Assembly: GCA_964036045.1 (NCBI GenBank)
Contig: OZ038382.1
Location: forward strand, 142,240,961-142,304,960
DNA length: 64,000 bases
Direction: 5' to 3'
Source: Eutreptiella sp. 'Long Island Sound 2002'
Taxonomy: Eukaryota > Euglenozoa > Euglenophyceae > Eutreptiales > Eutreptiaceae
Shown: positions 12,382 to 23,715 of the stretch, piece after piece
Position numbering within the stretch: position 1 is the stretch's first letter
Layout: each line of letters opens with the position of its first letter
Translations under genes and position numbers: made by a program
Notes under the pieces: generated by a model
What the model was told of the DNA's origin: nothing
The model's input: the letters and a program-made list of their open reading frames with translations, nothing else
The model's database searches: none

Positions 12382-12815
12382 CTGAGCAGAGAGAAAAATT
12401 GTGCACAGTCGTCCGCAGCGGACGTGAATAAGTGTTCAACGCCGAGCCCACCCCTCGTTGCTCTGCGTTTACTTCCACGTGTCTGCTACTCGCCGAGTCT
12501 TGTTGCTTGCTATTACAGAGCTACATGCTGCTGACTGCCCGCTGCTGCGTGCCGCTTGTTTACATCGGAAAACAAGTAGAAGGATGTGAGCAAGTGGGGA
12601 AGAGAAACAACACGTGGCAGGTCTCAGTAAGAGGCGTGTGCATAAAACAGTGTCTGAACACTCTGCATTTGGCTGCTGCTTGCTCAATGCTGCAGGCACG
12701 CGGCGCTTGCTGGGCTTGTGTGGCCGCCACCGCCGCTTGTTGTGGGCGGGCTGGGCGATGTTTGCCCGTGCCCATGGTGCAGCTAACAAAGCTGCTTGTT
12801 GCCACCTTCCCGCTG
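12382..12815. other. Spacer between TPR-like exon and transposon copy 1
   Basis: Mixed sequence with overlapping short frames on both strands and no convincing domain. It may contain intron sequence of either neighbour. Confidence 0.3.
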
Positions 12816-12839
12816 TGCCGGTGGAAGCCCAGCTACCAA

Positions 12840-14199
12840 GTCGGGGCATGGAGACGACTGTGACTGCCGGAAGCCTGCTGAACGACCTGCTAACGAAGCC
12901 TGCGCGAGCACTGACTGTCCTTGGAGCCCTCCAAGACCATGAAGAAGGTCCAAGAAAGGTGAAGTCGATGCCAACATGGGTGAATCTCAGCCAGGGTGGT
13001 TCCACGTTGCATTCCCCTGAGGCAACCGAAAAAAAGCGTTGACGACCAGTGCTGGCGTGCGGGGCAAAGATCCACAACCCGTTGTGTCCGGACGACGGGT
13101 AAAGAACCTTGCCGAGATTCTCTCGTCTTACAAGAAGACAAAGAAGCCGAAGAAGAGACCACGAGCGAGGCCAGCGGGTAAGCAACCTCCGAAGAAGAAG
13201 GCAAAGCTGCTGCCGGGTGAGAGTTCGGAGAGTTCGGAGTTCGAAGAGAATGAAGAAGATGAGGAGGAGGAGCCGCCTTCCGCAGATAAGGAAGAGGAGC
13301 CGCCTTCCGGAGATGGTGACGATGAAGTCGAAACTAAGGAGACACAGATTCCAGACCGAGGGGCACTGCCGTGGGCATGGCTTCCCCTCCAACAAGAGGA
13401 CCAGTGGGGAGCGTGGAGAGGAGTGCCGATTCGGAAGTGGCGCCCCTGGCGAACGGAGGTAGGTAGGTAGGTGCACTCGGTCGTGGAGAGGCGCCCCATG
13501 GTTCCCCCTGGCGTCGCCCCTGTGACGAACAGGAAGAGGCTCCGCGCGTGAAGAGGGGAGGCAGCTTACGTCCCGCTAGACCTGACTGTTGGCCCCCAAC
13601 AAAGCGGCCCCGGGCTACACCGGGAGGGCTGATTGCCGCCAGCGTGACGTGCTTGTCTCGCCGGGAGGGTGTGTCCCCGTGCTTGCGCACGTCCCCTCCT
13701 TTGGGCGGAACCCTAGGGGTTCACCGGACTTCCTGGCGTATCCCGTTCCCAAGGCATGCATGCATGTTCTTGGTACTAGGGTTCCGAGGCGCTTGGGTGT
13801 CGCACGCTCCGCATCGAGTCCCAAAGCTGGCGAACGGAGATACCCAGAGACATCCTGCAGCAGAAGACCAAACTGGGCCGCGCCGGTACAATCTATTGGG
13901 TCCCTGCAGACTACAAGTCTGCCGTGTGGCATTCCGTGGGGGAGTATTGTGTTGCGGCCCGAAGCTACGCAACGGAGGAGGAGTGCAAAAACGCGGCGGC
14001 AGTGGCGTCCGCAACCGGTGGCGTGCCAGCTCCAAGTGCCAGGAAGAAGAAAGTGAAGGCAAAGAGGCCAAAGAAGAGGAGGAAGACGCCAGCGAAGAGT
14101 GGTGGCAACCAACAAGAAGAAGATGCCGGAGAGGGAGACAAAGAGGATACGGAAAAGAAAGACGAGGTTGCAGTACAAGTGTCAGGCAGTGAGTTGTGA
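12840..14199 (+). pseudogene. C-terminal exon of TIR-transposon protein, copy 1, split by an introner-like insertion
   Basis: Homologous to 32616-33650. It begins with TVTAGSLLNDLLTKPARALT, followed by a lysine/arginine segment, an acidic Ser/Glu/Asp segment, the tryptophan-rich core (WLPLQQEDQWGAW and KWRPWRTE), and a Lys/Glu tail ending at a TGA (14197-14199). Two differences disrupt it relative to copy 2. An A-tract has 7 rather than 8 adenines (about 13029-13035), which shifts the frame. A 369-bp insertion (13458-13826) follows the codons for WRPWRTE. Conversely, copy 1 keeps CGA where copy 2 has a TGA stop (about 33411). The two copies therefore died independently. Function unknown; it is probably the C-terminal part of the transposon's own protein. 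Confidence 0.6.
13458..13826 (+). mobile_element. Introner-like insertion I1 (mobile intron candidate)
   Basis: This 369-bp segment is absent from the homologous gene at 33283-33295. It is flanked by a duplicated target, CTGGCGAACGGA (13446-13457 and 13827-13838; a 13th base, G, is ambiguous). It begins GGTAGGTAGGTAGGT. Using the GT at 13459 as donor and the AG inside the right-hand target copy (13838-13839) as acceptor removes 381 bases and restores exactly the uninterrupted gene of copy 2. Thus the element would supply the 5' splice site and the target duplication the 3' site, as described for introners. It has no coding capacity. It shares CCCCTCCTTTGGGCGG and GGGAGGGTGT..CCCC with insertion I2 at 18594-18852. 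Confidence 0.65.
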
Positions 14200-14302
14200 G
14201 CCAGGACTGAGAAAGCTACATTGGACAGGGACACTGGTGGTTGTGCGGTTCTGTTGTTGCCTGCAGGCCTGTATGTGCATTTGTAAACGCCGCGTCGTTT
14301 TC

Positions 14303-14562
14303 TTCGAAAAATATCTTCGTTCGAACATTCGAAGGTTCGTTCGAAGAGAAATCCGCCACATTTCGAAAACACATTTTCAGGGCACTTGGGTGGTTGCAGG
14401 CTGAATCGAAAGACCGGAACCCTCAAAAACACCTGTGTTGAGCATTTTATCACAATGTTTGCAGCAAAACAGCCACCCCAAAGGCGTTCGAACAGTTCAA
14501 AAATTTTCTTCTTTTGAAGAAATAATCTTCGTTCCAAGGTTTCGTTCGAAGAAAATGCACCC
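14303..14562 (+). repeat. TTCGAA palindrome clusters of transposon copy 1
   Basis: Two clusters (about 14303-14352 and 14484-14560) made of overlapping CTTCGTTCGAA / TTCGAACGAAG half-sites. They match the 3' noncoding clusters of copy 2 (33746-33798 and 33930-34000) and can fold into hairpins. They lie between the last stop codon and the right terminus. Confidence 0.8.
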
Positions 14563-14589
14563 AGCGGTTGGTCTCATGGGTCAATAATT

Positions 14590-14940
14590 AGCCTGAAAGC
14601 TTGCACTTGCCTATGTGTATGCCCTCCCACCTCCCCAGCCACATTTGTTGTGGAGCACATACTGTTGGGTGGTATTACCACAACGCGACCGTCCCCTTTG
14701 ATTTTTTCGAATTGCCAATGATCCAAACACCATCAATCTTTGCATGAGACCATGGCTTTTTCATCAAACATTAGCCTGAAATGCCTTGTTCTTGCCTATG
14801 TACATGCCCTCCCACCTCCCCTCCCACGTTTCTTGTGGAGCACATACTGTTGGGTGGTAGCAACACAATGCGGCGGTCCCCTTTGATTTCTTCTAATGTT
14901 TCTCCCATATTGTCCCTTCATTGCTCGACATCATGGCTCC
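14590..14940 (+). repeat. Two-copy tandem repeat of about 181 bp
   Basis: TAGCCTGAAA...CTTGCCTATGT...GCCCTCCCACCTCCC occurs near 14590 and again near 14771, followed in both by GTGGAGCACATACTGTTGGG and CCCCTTTGATT. The period is close to the other satellites in the window but the sequence is different. It separates transposon copy 1 from element B. Confidence 0.8.
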
Positions 14941-14999
14941 CGTAGATGCAATTGGTACCAAAATTTCCCGGGTTTGGACAATCACCCGTGGTTCACAAC

Positions 15000-15629
15000 T
15001 GAAGCCGGTTCGGACCCCCGTGGCCATCTGTGGGTCACTTAGGGTGTGTATCTATGGGCCGGCAAGCCGCCATTGGCTGATAGCATACTCTCCCATCCAC
15101 CTGACCTAAGCTGATGTGATAGTGTGATAGGCTTGGCCATTCCAGCTATGAGCGGCAATTCAATACCGAGGCGCCGCCGGCTGAGATTTATATATCAAAA
15201 TATCAGGAATCAACAGGGTTTTTTTTATCATAATGTTTCCGTAATTTTTCCGCTCGTTCTGATTGTCAATGTATCGGCGACTGTCAGTTGGCTCGCAATT
15301 TTGCGGTAACCGATTGGTTAACTGTTATTTCCAGATATTTTGGCGGAAACCCCGATGAAGGGTCAGATTTCATCAGTAAAGGGTTCGTTGCTTCCGCAAT
15401 GTTCATGTTATACACTCGCAAAGTTAATCCGATTTTTTCAGACATTGAGAATTGGATTTTCGAGTTCGAGGTCGCCACACTTGATATGATGCATTTCGAG
15501 TGGTCCTACATTTTTCCCCGATCACAAATCAACCTTTCTTTTGTTGTCTCCTTCATTTTTCTTGGAGATATAGTCGAAACAAAAGTGATTGGTGAGGCCA
15601 CTTTGAAAGGTCATATCTCCGGCTCACTG
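15000..15629 (+). mobile_element. Element B 5' LTR, segment 1
   Basis: Starts at TGAAGCCGG (T at 15000) and runs in the plus orientation until element A interrupts it after GGCTCACTG. The sequence resumes at 29098 and again at 34024. Joined on paper, the three segments give a full-length LTR of about 2.44 kb ending at the primer binding site of element B. Confidence 0.88.
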
Positions 15630-17995
15630 TAAAGAAGGTCCCTACCAGGACCGGCCCTCGCTGTGTCCCTTCCGCCTGTTACCCCTGCTGACTTGCTCCT
15701 GATCAACGATTGCATCCTTCAAAGTCCAGGGTCCAAATCCAAAAATATAGAAAAAAAATCCTCCTTCAACCCTGAATAGCAACCAGATCCCACAAATACA
15801 GCAATAACCCGATTCACAATCCAATCCACACTGCGGGCTTCCGTTCAGCACACCGGTCGTCCCACCGTGGCGGGCATGTACAAGACTTGCACCAAGGAAG
15901 AAGGCCCTGAAATTGGCATATGAGCACAAATAAAGCAAAGTTGGGGGAAGATGGAAACATACACAATCACAGCCATAGACCCCTCATTCCCTGGACTCAA
16001 GACCTTCCCTTGACTCACCAACATGATGCCCTGAACCCAGTCCAATAAGATGGCTAAATGCCATGTGTCAAAAGTCCCTACACAAACCCCAAAAATGTGT
16101 TCACTCCCAAGCCTCTAAATCCTAGCCCACTGAGGGAGGTGGCGTGTCATGACCTAGAGTGGCACTCAGGACCATGCCCTACTCTGACATAACCTTGGTT
16201 GGACTTGGGGTCGAATGGGCTTGGAGAACTGCCCCATGAAGATGACCTCACAACATGGCAAAATCAGGCAAATCACACCATAATGCCCAAAATTCAATTA
16301 TATACTCAAAAATGCATACGGCAAATATTCAAATGCTCCATGCATGGGTCAAACCGGAAAGTAGTATACAAGGGTGATATAGACCAAAGCTTCCATGCCC
16401 AAGAATATCCCATCATTGGTTCCGAAACCCCTCCGGTTATGTACATGACATGCTTCACAAGTCAGCTCATGAGTTTGAGACCTAATTGTGTGAGGCCTCG
16501 TGTGCCAAGCCAAAGTGACCACGTGATCCGGCATATGGTGAGGTACAACACCGAAGCATATGCCAACATATAAGCAACTTACCATAGTTCACAGATCTCT
16601 AGGCACTTTACTGTTAGCCGACCAGTTGAGCACATAAAACACAAAAATGAGCATAAAATGAGGTCAAAAACATGCAAATAATGCCAAATTCAAGATAATT
16701 ACAATAGTATATAACTTCGCTCACACATGGTGTCAACCTATGACTCAAAGCACAATTGCTTGGGACCATTTGCAAACAATCCCCCCACTTGGATCCCCAT
16801 ATGGACGCATAAGGACACCTTCGAACCTCCTCCCAACACGCACCATGAAAATGGCAAAATTGATATTGGCGCTTGTGGGTCGCTCTGTAAGCCCTCCCAC
16901 ATGCACTATATGAGCGGTAGACTTAGTCTAGCGCTATGGAGTTCACCATTGGGACATGGGCGAAGCCCTTGTCACGTATGACTCCATATATCTTCCTACA
17001 AACGGAGATATATAACATGGGCGTGAGCATATCGAAGCACATACCATGCATATAACACATACCCTCAAATAGTGGCTCCCACCATGATATGCCATGACCC
17101 TCCATGGACATAACTTCACGTTAAAAATACGTAGGAACCCAAGGAAAGTTGCTATGCAACCCCAACCCTCATGCGGAACACTCGAAAGTCGCATTAAAAT
17201 ATTCGGTTGCACGGCCCAAGAGTTATATATCACTTTCTACCCTCTTGACCTTTATCCCTTGCTATACCGGGCATGTGTACACACCAAAGGCGTTTGATGC
17301 TTCGTAAATTAGGTTGAGACCAATGCGGTTCCAACCCAATTCTCGAAATTGGGACTACTCGCGGTGAGCCGGAGATGTGACCTTTCAAAGTGGCCTCACG
17401 AATCAACTTTGTTTCGCCTATATCTCTAAGCAAAACGAAGGGCATAACAAAAGGAAGGTTGATTCGTGGTCGGGGAAAAATGTCGGACCACTCGAGATTC
17501 ATCATATCGAGTTCGGCGATGTCGAAGTCGAAAATCCGATTCTGAAAGTCTGAAAAAATCAGATTAATTTTGCGAGTGTATAATATGAAAATTGCGGAAG
17601 CAACGAACCCTTTACTGATGAAATCTGACCCTTCATCGGGGTTTCCGCCAAAATATCTGTAAATAACAGTTAAACAATCGGTTACCGCAAAATCGCGAGC
17701 CAACTGACAGTCGCCGATACATTGACCATCAGAACGAAAGGCTGAAAAATTACGGAAACATTATGATAAAAAAACCCTGTTGATTGCTGATATTCTGATA
17801 TATAGATCTCCGCTTGTGGCGCCTCAGTACTGAATGTGGCCGCTCATAGCCGGAATGGCCAAACCTATCACACTATCACATCGGGTTAGGTCAAGTGGAT
17901 GGGAGAGTATGATATCAGCCAATGGCGGCTTGCCGGCACATAGATACACACCCCAAGTGACCCAAAGATGGCCACGGGGGTCCGAACCGGCTTCA
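15630..17995 (-). mobile_element. Element A 3' LTR
   Basis: Reads TGAAGCCGG (17995 downward) to CCTTCTTTA (15630) on the minus strand, 2366 bp. The polypurine tract lies immediately upstream at 17996-18006. It is nearly colinear with the 5' LTR, with scattered small differences, for example around 15737-15760 against 26830-26860. Confidence 0.92.
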
Positions 17996-18388
17996 CCCCC
18001 CTTCTCAGAGCGTTGTTACCGCTCGGAAGTCATTGAAGAGAGGACGGGAGGACCCCAATGGGCTCCAAACCCCTGCCCCATGTCCCAAGGACACATGGAG
18101 GCCCCACACACGTCGTAGGCGTCCCCCACGCCCGAAGGGAGGGGTGAGGACATTGATAATCGGTGCCCTACGCCATATCCGGTCTCCTCTTGATCTACAA
18201 CATGGACCAAGGGGATCAAAGATGGAGAAACGTCGTCGATCGATCTAAATACGTATACCACGATGAAATATATATGTGGAGATCAACTGAAGGGGGTATA
18301 TGGCCAATCAAGGCCCAAAAATCCCCGGATGAACGCCCTCACCCGTCTCCCAAGCGCAGAAACAAACAAAGATGCCAAGGGGGATCCA
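17996..18388 (-). mobile_element. Element A 3' UTR and polypurine tract
   Basis: Non-coding stretch between the polyprotein stop and the 3' LTR, homologous to 1-342 and 43774-44119. The polypurine tract GAGAAGGGGGG occupies 17996-18006 (minus strand) and primes plus-strand DNA synthesis in this class of element. Confidence 0.8.
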
Positions 18389-18593
18389 TTACGGTGCTAC
18401 AGCAGCAACCAAATGGACCAATACGTCCTTGACATCCAAAGAAAAACCCTTTTTCTTCAGGTAGTCCATCCAGACCGTGGTGTACCTCGGCACGAAACTG
18501 CTCGGAGGCTCCCACGAATCCCTGGATGCGGCGAATCCCTTCCAACGGACTTTATAAAGCCTACCCCCAGGCGTCCCCGGGTCCGGCTTGTCC

Positions 18594-18852
18594 ACGGCTG
18601 GGCAGCCCCCAGAGCTGCCGCCCAAAGGAGGGGGCATGTGGCCCTACCCATGGACACTTGTGGGGACACCCTCCCACCTGGGACACATGGACCGGGTGGC
18701 CGCGACAATGCCTTCCCAAGCACATGCGGGAGCGGTTCAAGAGGCACCTAACATAGGGCAGTGGGAGGGACAGGACGTCCCCTTGGTAAGACCTTCTTCC
18801 TGCACCGTCAAAGGAGGCATCCCGAGCTCCCGAAGATACCTACCTACCTACC
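18594..18852 (-). mobile_element. Introner-like insertion I2 in element A integrase/chromodomain
   Basis: A 259-bp segment missing from the matching position of element B (about 43521-43535). On the minus strand it begins GGTAGGTAGGTAGGT and is flanked by the duplicated target GGACAAGCCGGA (18853-18864 and 18582-18593). A donor GT just inside the 5' edge (GGAG|GTAGGT) and the AG of ACAAG in the downstream target copy would splice it out in frame, leaving two extra residues before the chromodomain (..ADKPE, then PDPGTPGG..). It shares the first 15 bases, the CCCCTCCTTTGGGCGG block and a GGGAGGGTGT/CCCC block with I1, although the hosts are unrelated transposons. Confidence 0.65.
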
Positions 18853-21800
18853 TCCGGCTTGTCCGCCAGGATCCTCTCGGCGGTGAAGTCGTCGTCCTCA
18901 CCCTCGTCGTCCGAGTCCACATCGCCGGCCGTGAACTCGAAGGTGACGGGACGTCCGCTGGGTTCTGGTGCTCGGGGACGAAGCTGGGTATGGTCGCGGT
19001 CCAGGATCTTGTTATCCCCCACACGAACCGCATACACATCCTGCCCGACCTTCCGCACGATTACCCCCGGCACATACCAAGACGCCTGCCGATGCCTGGA
19101 CAGGTCATCCTTGTGGTGTCGCTCCACCCACACGGTGTCTTGGAGAGCATACTTCTGGACTTTTCCCTGCTTGAAGTACTTGGCCCTCTTGTCATGCTCG
19201 TCCTGAAGTGCCTTGCACATCTTGGCCGCCGTGTCGTCCGCCTCAGCCATCATAGCGTTCGCATCCCGGGTCACTTTGCCATGGTTCAACCACGGGAGAG
19301 TGTGTGACACTCGATCCTGTAGGAACAGGATGCGATGGGGCGACAGTCCAGTGGGTCCCGGAAGGTCGTGGTACGCCTTGAGTACTTTCCACAGCGAATT
19401 GTACCAATTCCGGCCCGGTTCGTCCATATGCAGCTGGCGGAACTCTTCGAACATTTGCCGCCCGGCCACCTCAGCCCGGCCATTCGACCGGCTGTGGTAT
19501 GCCACGGTCTTGGCGTGCCGAATCCCCATGTGCTTGCACATCGTCTTGAACCATGTCCCCACGAATTGACTGCCCCGATCGCTGCAGATGACAGCTGGGA
19601 CATCAAAGATCGTCAGCCAATGCCTGATCATGGCATTAGCGACGGTCTTGGCCTGCAGCCCCACTCCATGCTTGTCCTTCTTGTCCTTTTTCTTGGACTT
19701 CTTGCCCGGGACTGCCACGATATACGCGCTGTGCCTGTCCACCGCTAGGATGACACAATCATATGTCTCTCCTCCACGGTGACCTCCGGCATGGCGAACA
19801 CATCCATGGCCACGGACCGCATAGGGGCCTCCGGTATAGCCGTGTACACCGGGTTGCCAGCCATGGAGTGGTTGGGACTCTTCGTGGCCCGACACAAGGC
19901 ACAGTCGCTGCAGTACCTATCCAGGATGGCGTAGTACCCCGGAGGGAACTTGAAACGCCACTCCAGGTCCTGCTGCATCTTGTCTCGGCCAGGGTGCATG
20001 AGCTGGGCGTTGTGCCAATGGTCAATGAGCTCCTGCACTCGGCTCTCGGGCACCAGCAGCTTGTCCTTGAGGAACAACTTGTCCCCATCCTCGGTCAAGC
20101 CCTCGGGCCATTCGTCGTCCGACGCGGCGCTCACGGCATTCCAGTACTTGCTCCGGTGCTTGGATGCCGCATAGTCATCCGACCAGTCCTCTGTGAGCAC
20201 CGACCTGACTAGCTCTACAGGGGCCACCATCCACTGCTCGAGGGTTTCCTCTCGAATAGCTTGGACTCGGGCGCCCCGGAACTTTGCCAGGTCCGTACGG
20301 TTTGCCATCACCACAAAGCACTTGACCCCCTCTTGCTCCATGGCCTTTTCCATCTCGATGATGCGCTTGGCCTCCTCGGTTTCCTCGGCATCCCCATGGC
20401 TGGATATGTCCATCCAAGCCTTGCCCGCGGGGTAGGCCCATCGACTGAGGCAATCTGCCACAGTGTTGTCCTTCCCCGGGACGTATACGACGCTGAGGTC
20501 GAACTTGGCGAACATCTCATGCCATCAGGCCCTCCTTGCCGCCGGTCCCGAGGGGGTGTCGACGTGCTCCTTGTGCCAGCTCTGCAAGGACTGATGGTCC
20601 GTGCAAACCACCACCGGTTGCAATCCGATGTGGCCAGACCACTTCCTGAGCGCACAAACAATGGCGTACGTCTCCTTCTCCCTCGCAGTCCAGGTGCGGC
20701 GTTGGCCCTCGGCCAGGATCCGACTCCAAAACGCCACGGGTACGTGTGATCCGTCGTCCCGAATCTGCTCGAGGACTGCCCCTACAGCATAGTCCGAGGC
20801 GTCCGTCCGTAGCACGAGTCCCTTGTCCGGGTCCACCAAGAATAGTCCCAGCTGCCCCAGGAGTTGCTCCTTCAGGCGGCTGAACGCATCTTCGGCCTCA
20901 GGGGTCCGGGCATGCTTCTTCTTGCTCCCCTTCCGGCCATCGAACTTGCCCACCTGCAGCATCTTGTGCAGCGGCCCCGACAGTTCTGCATACATTCGGA
21001 CATAGCCCGAATAGTAGTTGCGGAACCCCATGAAGGATCGGAGTTCGCTTATGGTCTGGGGCTTTTCCCAGTGGTGCAGGGACGCCAGCTTCCCAGGCAT
21101 GGGACGGCGTTGCCCGTGACCAACCACGTGACCCGCGAACTCCACTTCCTTCACGAAAAGTGAGGCTTTGGTGGGCTTGCACACCATGGTGTGCTGGTCC
21201 AACTCACTGAGCACTCGGCGCAGATCCTTCTCATGCGCGTCGATGAGCTCGTCCTCAGTCATGTTCTCCGTGCCGGACCTGATGATGATGTCATCCACGA
21301 AAAGATCGGCACAGTCCCGGACAGGACCGAGTAGGTCCTCCATCATGCGCTGGAAAGCGGCGTTGCCATTCTTGGCGCCCATAGGCACCACTTTCCACTG
21401 CATGGGCCCCAGCGGCGTCGACATCGCTGTACAGGGCCTGAAGTCCGGGTGTAGCGGCATCTGGTGATAACCGTGTTTCAGGTCCAACACCGTGAAGATC
21501 CACTTTTTCTCTTGTTTTTGGAGGATGGAGTCGATCAGGGGAAGCGAGTACGAGTCGTGCTCGGTTTGCTCCTTCAAACCCCTGTAATCCACCACCAACC
21601 TCCACTCGCCCTTCTCCTTCTTGGGCACAATGAAGGCTGGCTGACCCACTCACTGTCGGAGGGTTCGATCCATCCTGGCTCAATGAACTCGGCCAACAAC
21701 TTCTTCATGGCCTCGGCCCGATCGCCCTGAAGTTGGTACTCCCGATGACGATAGATCTTGGGGTTCGGCTTCAGCTTGATCCTCGCTGTGCCAAACCTCC

Positions 21801-22596
21801 CACGATCTGGAGGGTTCTTGTTGGCGACGCCACTGAATAGCCGCGGAAAGGCATTGATCAGCCTCTCCTTCAGATCGGCGACCCTCGGGTTCTCCTGGGC
21901 CTCTTCAGCCGCTTGCTTCAGTATCGATACAACCGACCGCACTGCGGTGTAGGCCTCTTCCGGGTCCGAATCCGCCTTCTCCTCGTCCGATATGCCATCT
22001 TCATCGTCGTGGGGCATGCTTCCCACCGATAGTCTTCGAAAATTTGCGGCATCAGGCTGGTTCTTGTCGCTCTCGGCACCCATTCTTGGAAAATCCCATG
22101 TCGGCGGGTCCGACCCAACCGGACCATCGTATTGGTCCGCGATGTGATCCATGACCCTCGCCACGAACTCATCCTTCTTGTACTTGCCGGTGACCAACAT
22201 CTTGTCATCCCACCAATGCGGAGATGTGACCATGGCCCGCCTCTTCTTGGCTGCCACACGGTCGTGCATCCCCATCCGCATGTAGTTGACGACGTCGTCG
22301 ATCTCGGCGTGGGACAGGACGTCAATGCCATCAATAGGCTGATCCGTCCCCTCCTTGGGCTCAAACATGACCTTCATGGGCACCGCCTCCACCCTACGGA
22401 TGAATGCTTCATCACCCGTGGGCTGGGCTTGCGCCCCATCCACCAGGAAAGCCTTGGTACCCCACGCTCCACCCGGGGAGGGCATTGATACACCCTTGGC
22501 GTCGATGAACAACTCCTCCTCTGGCCCGAATGACATCTCGTTCATGGTGATGAAATCCAGCGTCGACTTGAGACCCTCCAGCGGACATGGGGTGGA

Positions 22597-22599
22597 TCA
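22597..22599 (-). promoter_or_regulatory. Shared in-frame UGA between protease and RT parts of pol (element A)
   Basis: The frame reads ..GGC ATA TGA TCC ACC CCA.. and stays open on both sides. Element B has the identical TGA in the identical context at 39781-39783. As the two copies otherwise carry different lesions, the shared stop is ancestral to both. It is a candidate readthrough site, or a defect inherited from one dead master. Confidence 0.5.
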
Positions 22600-23712
22600 T
22601 ATGCCGGTAATGACCAGGATCCTCTTCGCCCTATCCGCGACGATCTTCTCCACCGTACGTCTCATGTTATCCAGGGAGCCATGCCAATACATGGGCCCCC
22701 ACTCCTTCAAACCCCAATGCCTATGCCAGGCTGAGTCTCCTCGATGCCAATGCCTCCTACACTTCCGCAAAAGTGGGGCATCCCGGGAAGCGAAGACGTC
22801 CGTCTCGGGCGCTTCGGCTCCCAGCGTCTGGATCATCCTGGCATACACCTGCGGCGCCATTCCATACTCCGTGAGCTGAACTCCACAGTCTCCTCTGGAC
22901 TTGGCACCCACAGCTTGCACCGCTTGGACGATCCGATCCTCTTCCTCAGCATTCCATTGGGATGATCCGCATGCATAGTCCGTGGACAGCCATGTGAGGC
23001 ATTCATCATCCTCCCGGACCAGCGTTGCACGATGGGGAAGGGCTCCAATGCCGTTTGCCACCATGAAGTCATACCCCATGATCATATCCCAATCTGTAAT
23101 GTCGGCCACATAGAAGTTCCCGGATAGAGTGCTTCTCTTCGCCAGATCAGGGCGGTTCAAGGTCTCATGTTCCCAGAATTCCATACTGATAGTGGCCTCA
23201 TGGGTGCCCCCACCCATGATCTCTCTGTTGGCAACCCTCAGGCGGACCGGTCTCCGGCTGGGCTGCAGGAGTTCCTCCTTGAACAACCCTCTCCGGACCA
23301 GGCTCACCTGGGCACCCGTATCCACCAACACATCCACCACCAACTCCTCTCGTCCGCACCGTACTCGCACTTTCAAGTGCAACTGCCGCTCGTCACCATG
23401 AGGCGTATGGACGACTCTCACGGCATGCAACTCTAGCACGGCCGGCTGCATCAGGACTTCAAGGGTATGGTCACGGATGGTGTAGATCTTGGGCTGGTCC
23501 TGCCCATCCACGGGGCTCTCCGTGGTCGCTCCTTCTTTCTTGCCATGTCCCGTACCCACATGTATTTCCCTTGGCAGGGCGCTCCAGGGGTTGGGAGTGG
23601 CGAAGCTCAGTGGTTTTGGCTCTTCCGGAGCCTTCTTCGGCACCCGATGTGCCTCTGATTCCTCAGGGATTCCACTGATTTTCGGAGGAGAGACCTCCGA
23701 GGTCCCACTCCT

Positions 23713-23715
23713 CTA
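23713..23715 (-). promoter_or_regulatory. Shared in-frame UAG between gag and pol (element A)
   Basis: Gag ends ..GTC TAG AGG AGT.. and the same frame continues into protease. Element B has GTC TAG AGG AGC at 38653-38655. Gag and pol in one frame separated by a stop is the arrangement used by gammaretroviruses, and by some retrotransposons, to make Gag-Pol by suppression. Confidence 0.6.

Larger units (their letters stand above)
12816..14579 (+). mobile_element. TIR transposon copy 1 (3' part only)
   Basis: From about 12820 it aligns with 32650-34023 of the complete copy, through the last exon, the 3' TTCGAA palindromes and the terminal inverted repeat. The right end reads as the reverse complement of CCCATGAGACC followed by CGCTGGG and the ATTTTCTTCGAACGAA block (about 14540-14579). 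No matching left terminus (CCCATGAGACC on the plus strand) was found between 11300 and 12815, so the 5' two thirds are missing or replaced. Confidence 0.75.
18389..23712 (-). pseudogene. Element A pol: protease, RT, RNase H, integrase, chromodomain
   Basis: Domains in order on the minus strand: aspartic protease (VLVDTGAQVSLV, about 23330); a UGA stop at 22597-22599 shared with element B; a linker with a GPEEELFIDAKG motif; RT with FVDDIII (about 21300); RNase H (LRTDASDYAVGAV, about 20800); the integrase zinc motif (HNAQLMH with CSDCALC, about 19900-20010); the integrase core with acids in VAMDVFAMPEV, VICSDRGSQF and NGRAEVAGRQ; and a chromodomain (YKVRWKGFAASRDSWEP) ending with a TAA at 18389-18391. 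Lesions relative to B: a 1-bp deletion in RT (about 21643), CGA-to-TGA at 20525-20527, a 1-bp deletion before the integrase core (about 19776), and the 259-bp insertion at 18594-18852. Frame and start follow from the gag frame through the UAG at 23713-23715. Confidence 0.9.

Noticed and set aside
11296-12815. Left terminus of transposon copy 1
   Set aside because: No CCCATGAGACC string or TTCGAA palindrome cluster found in this interval.
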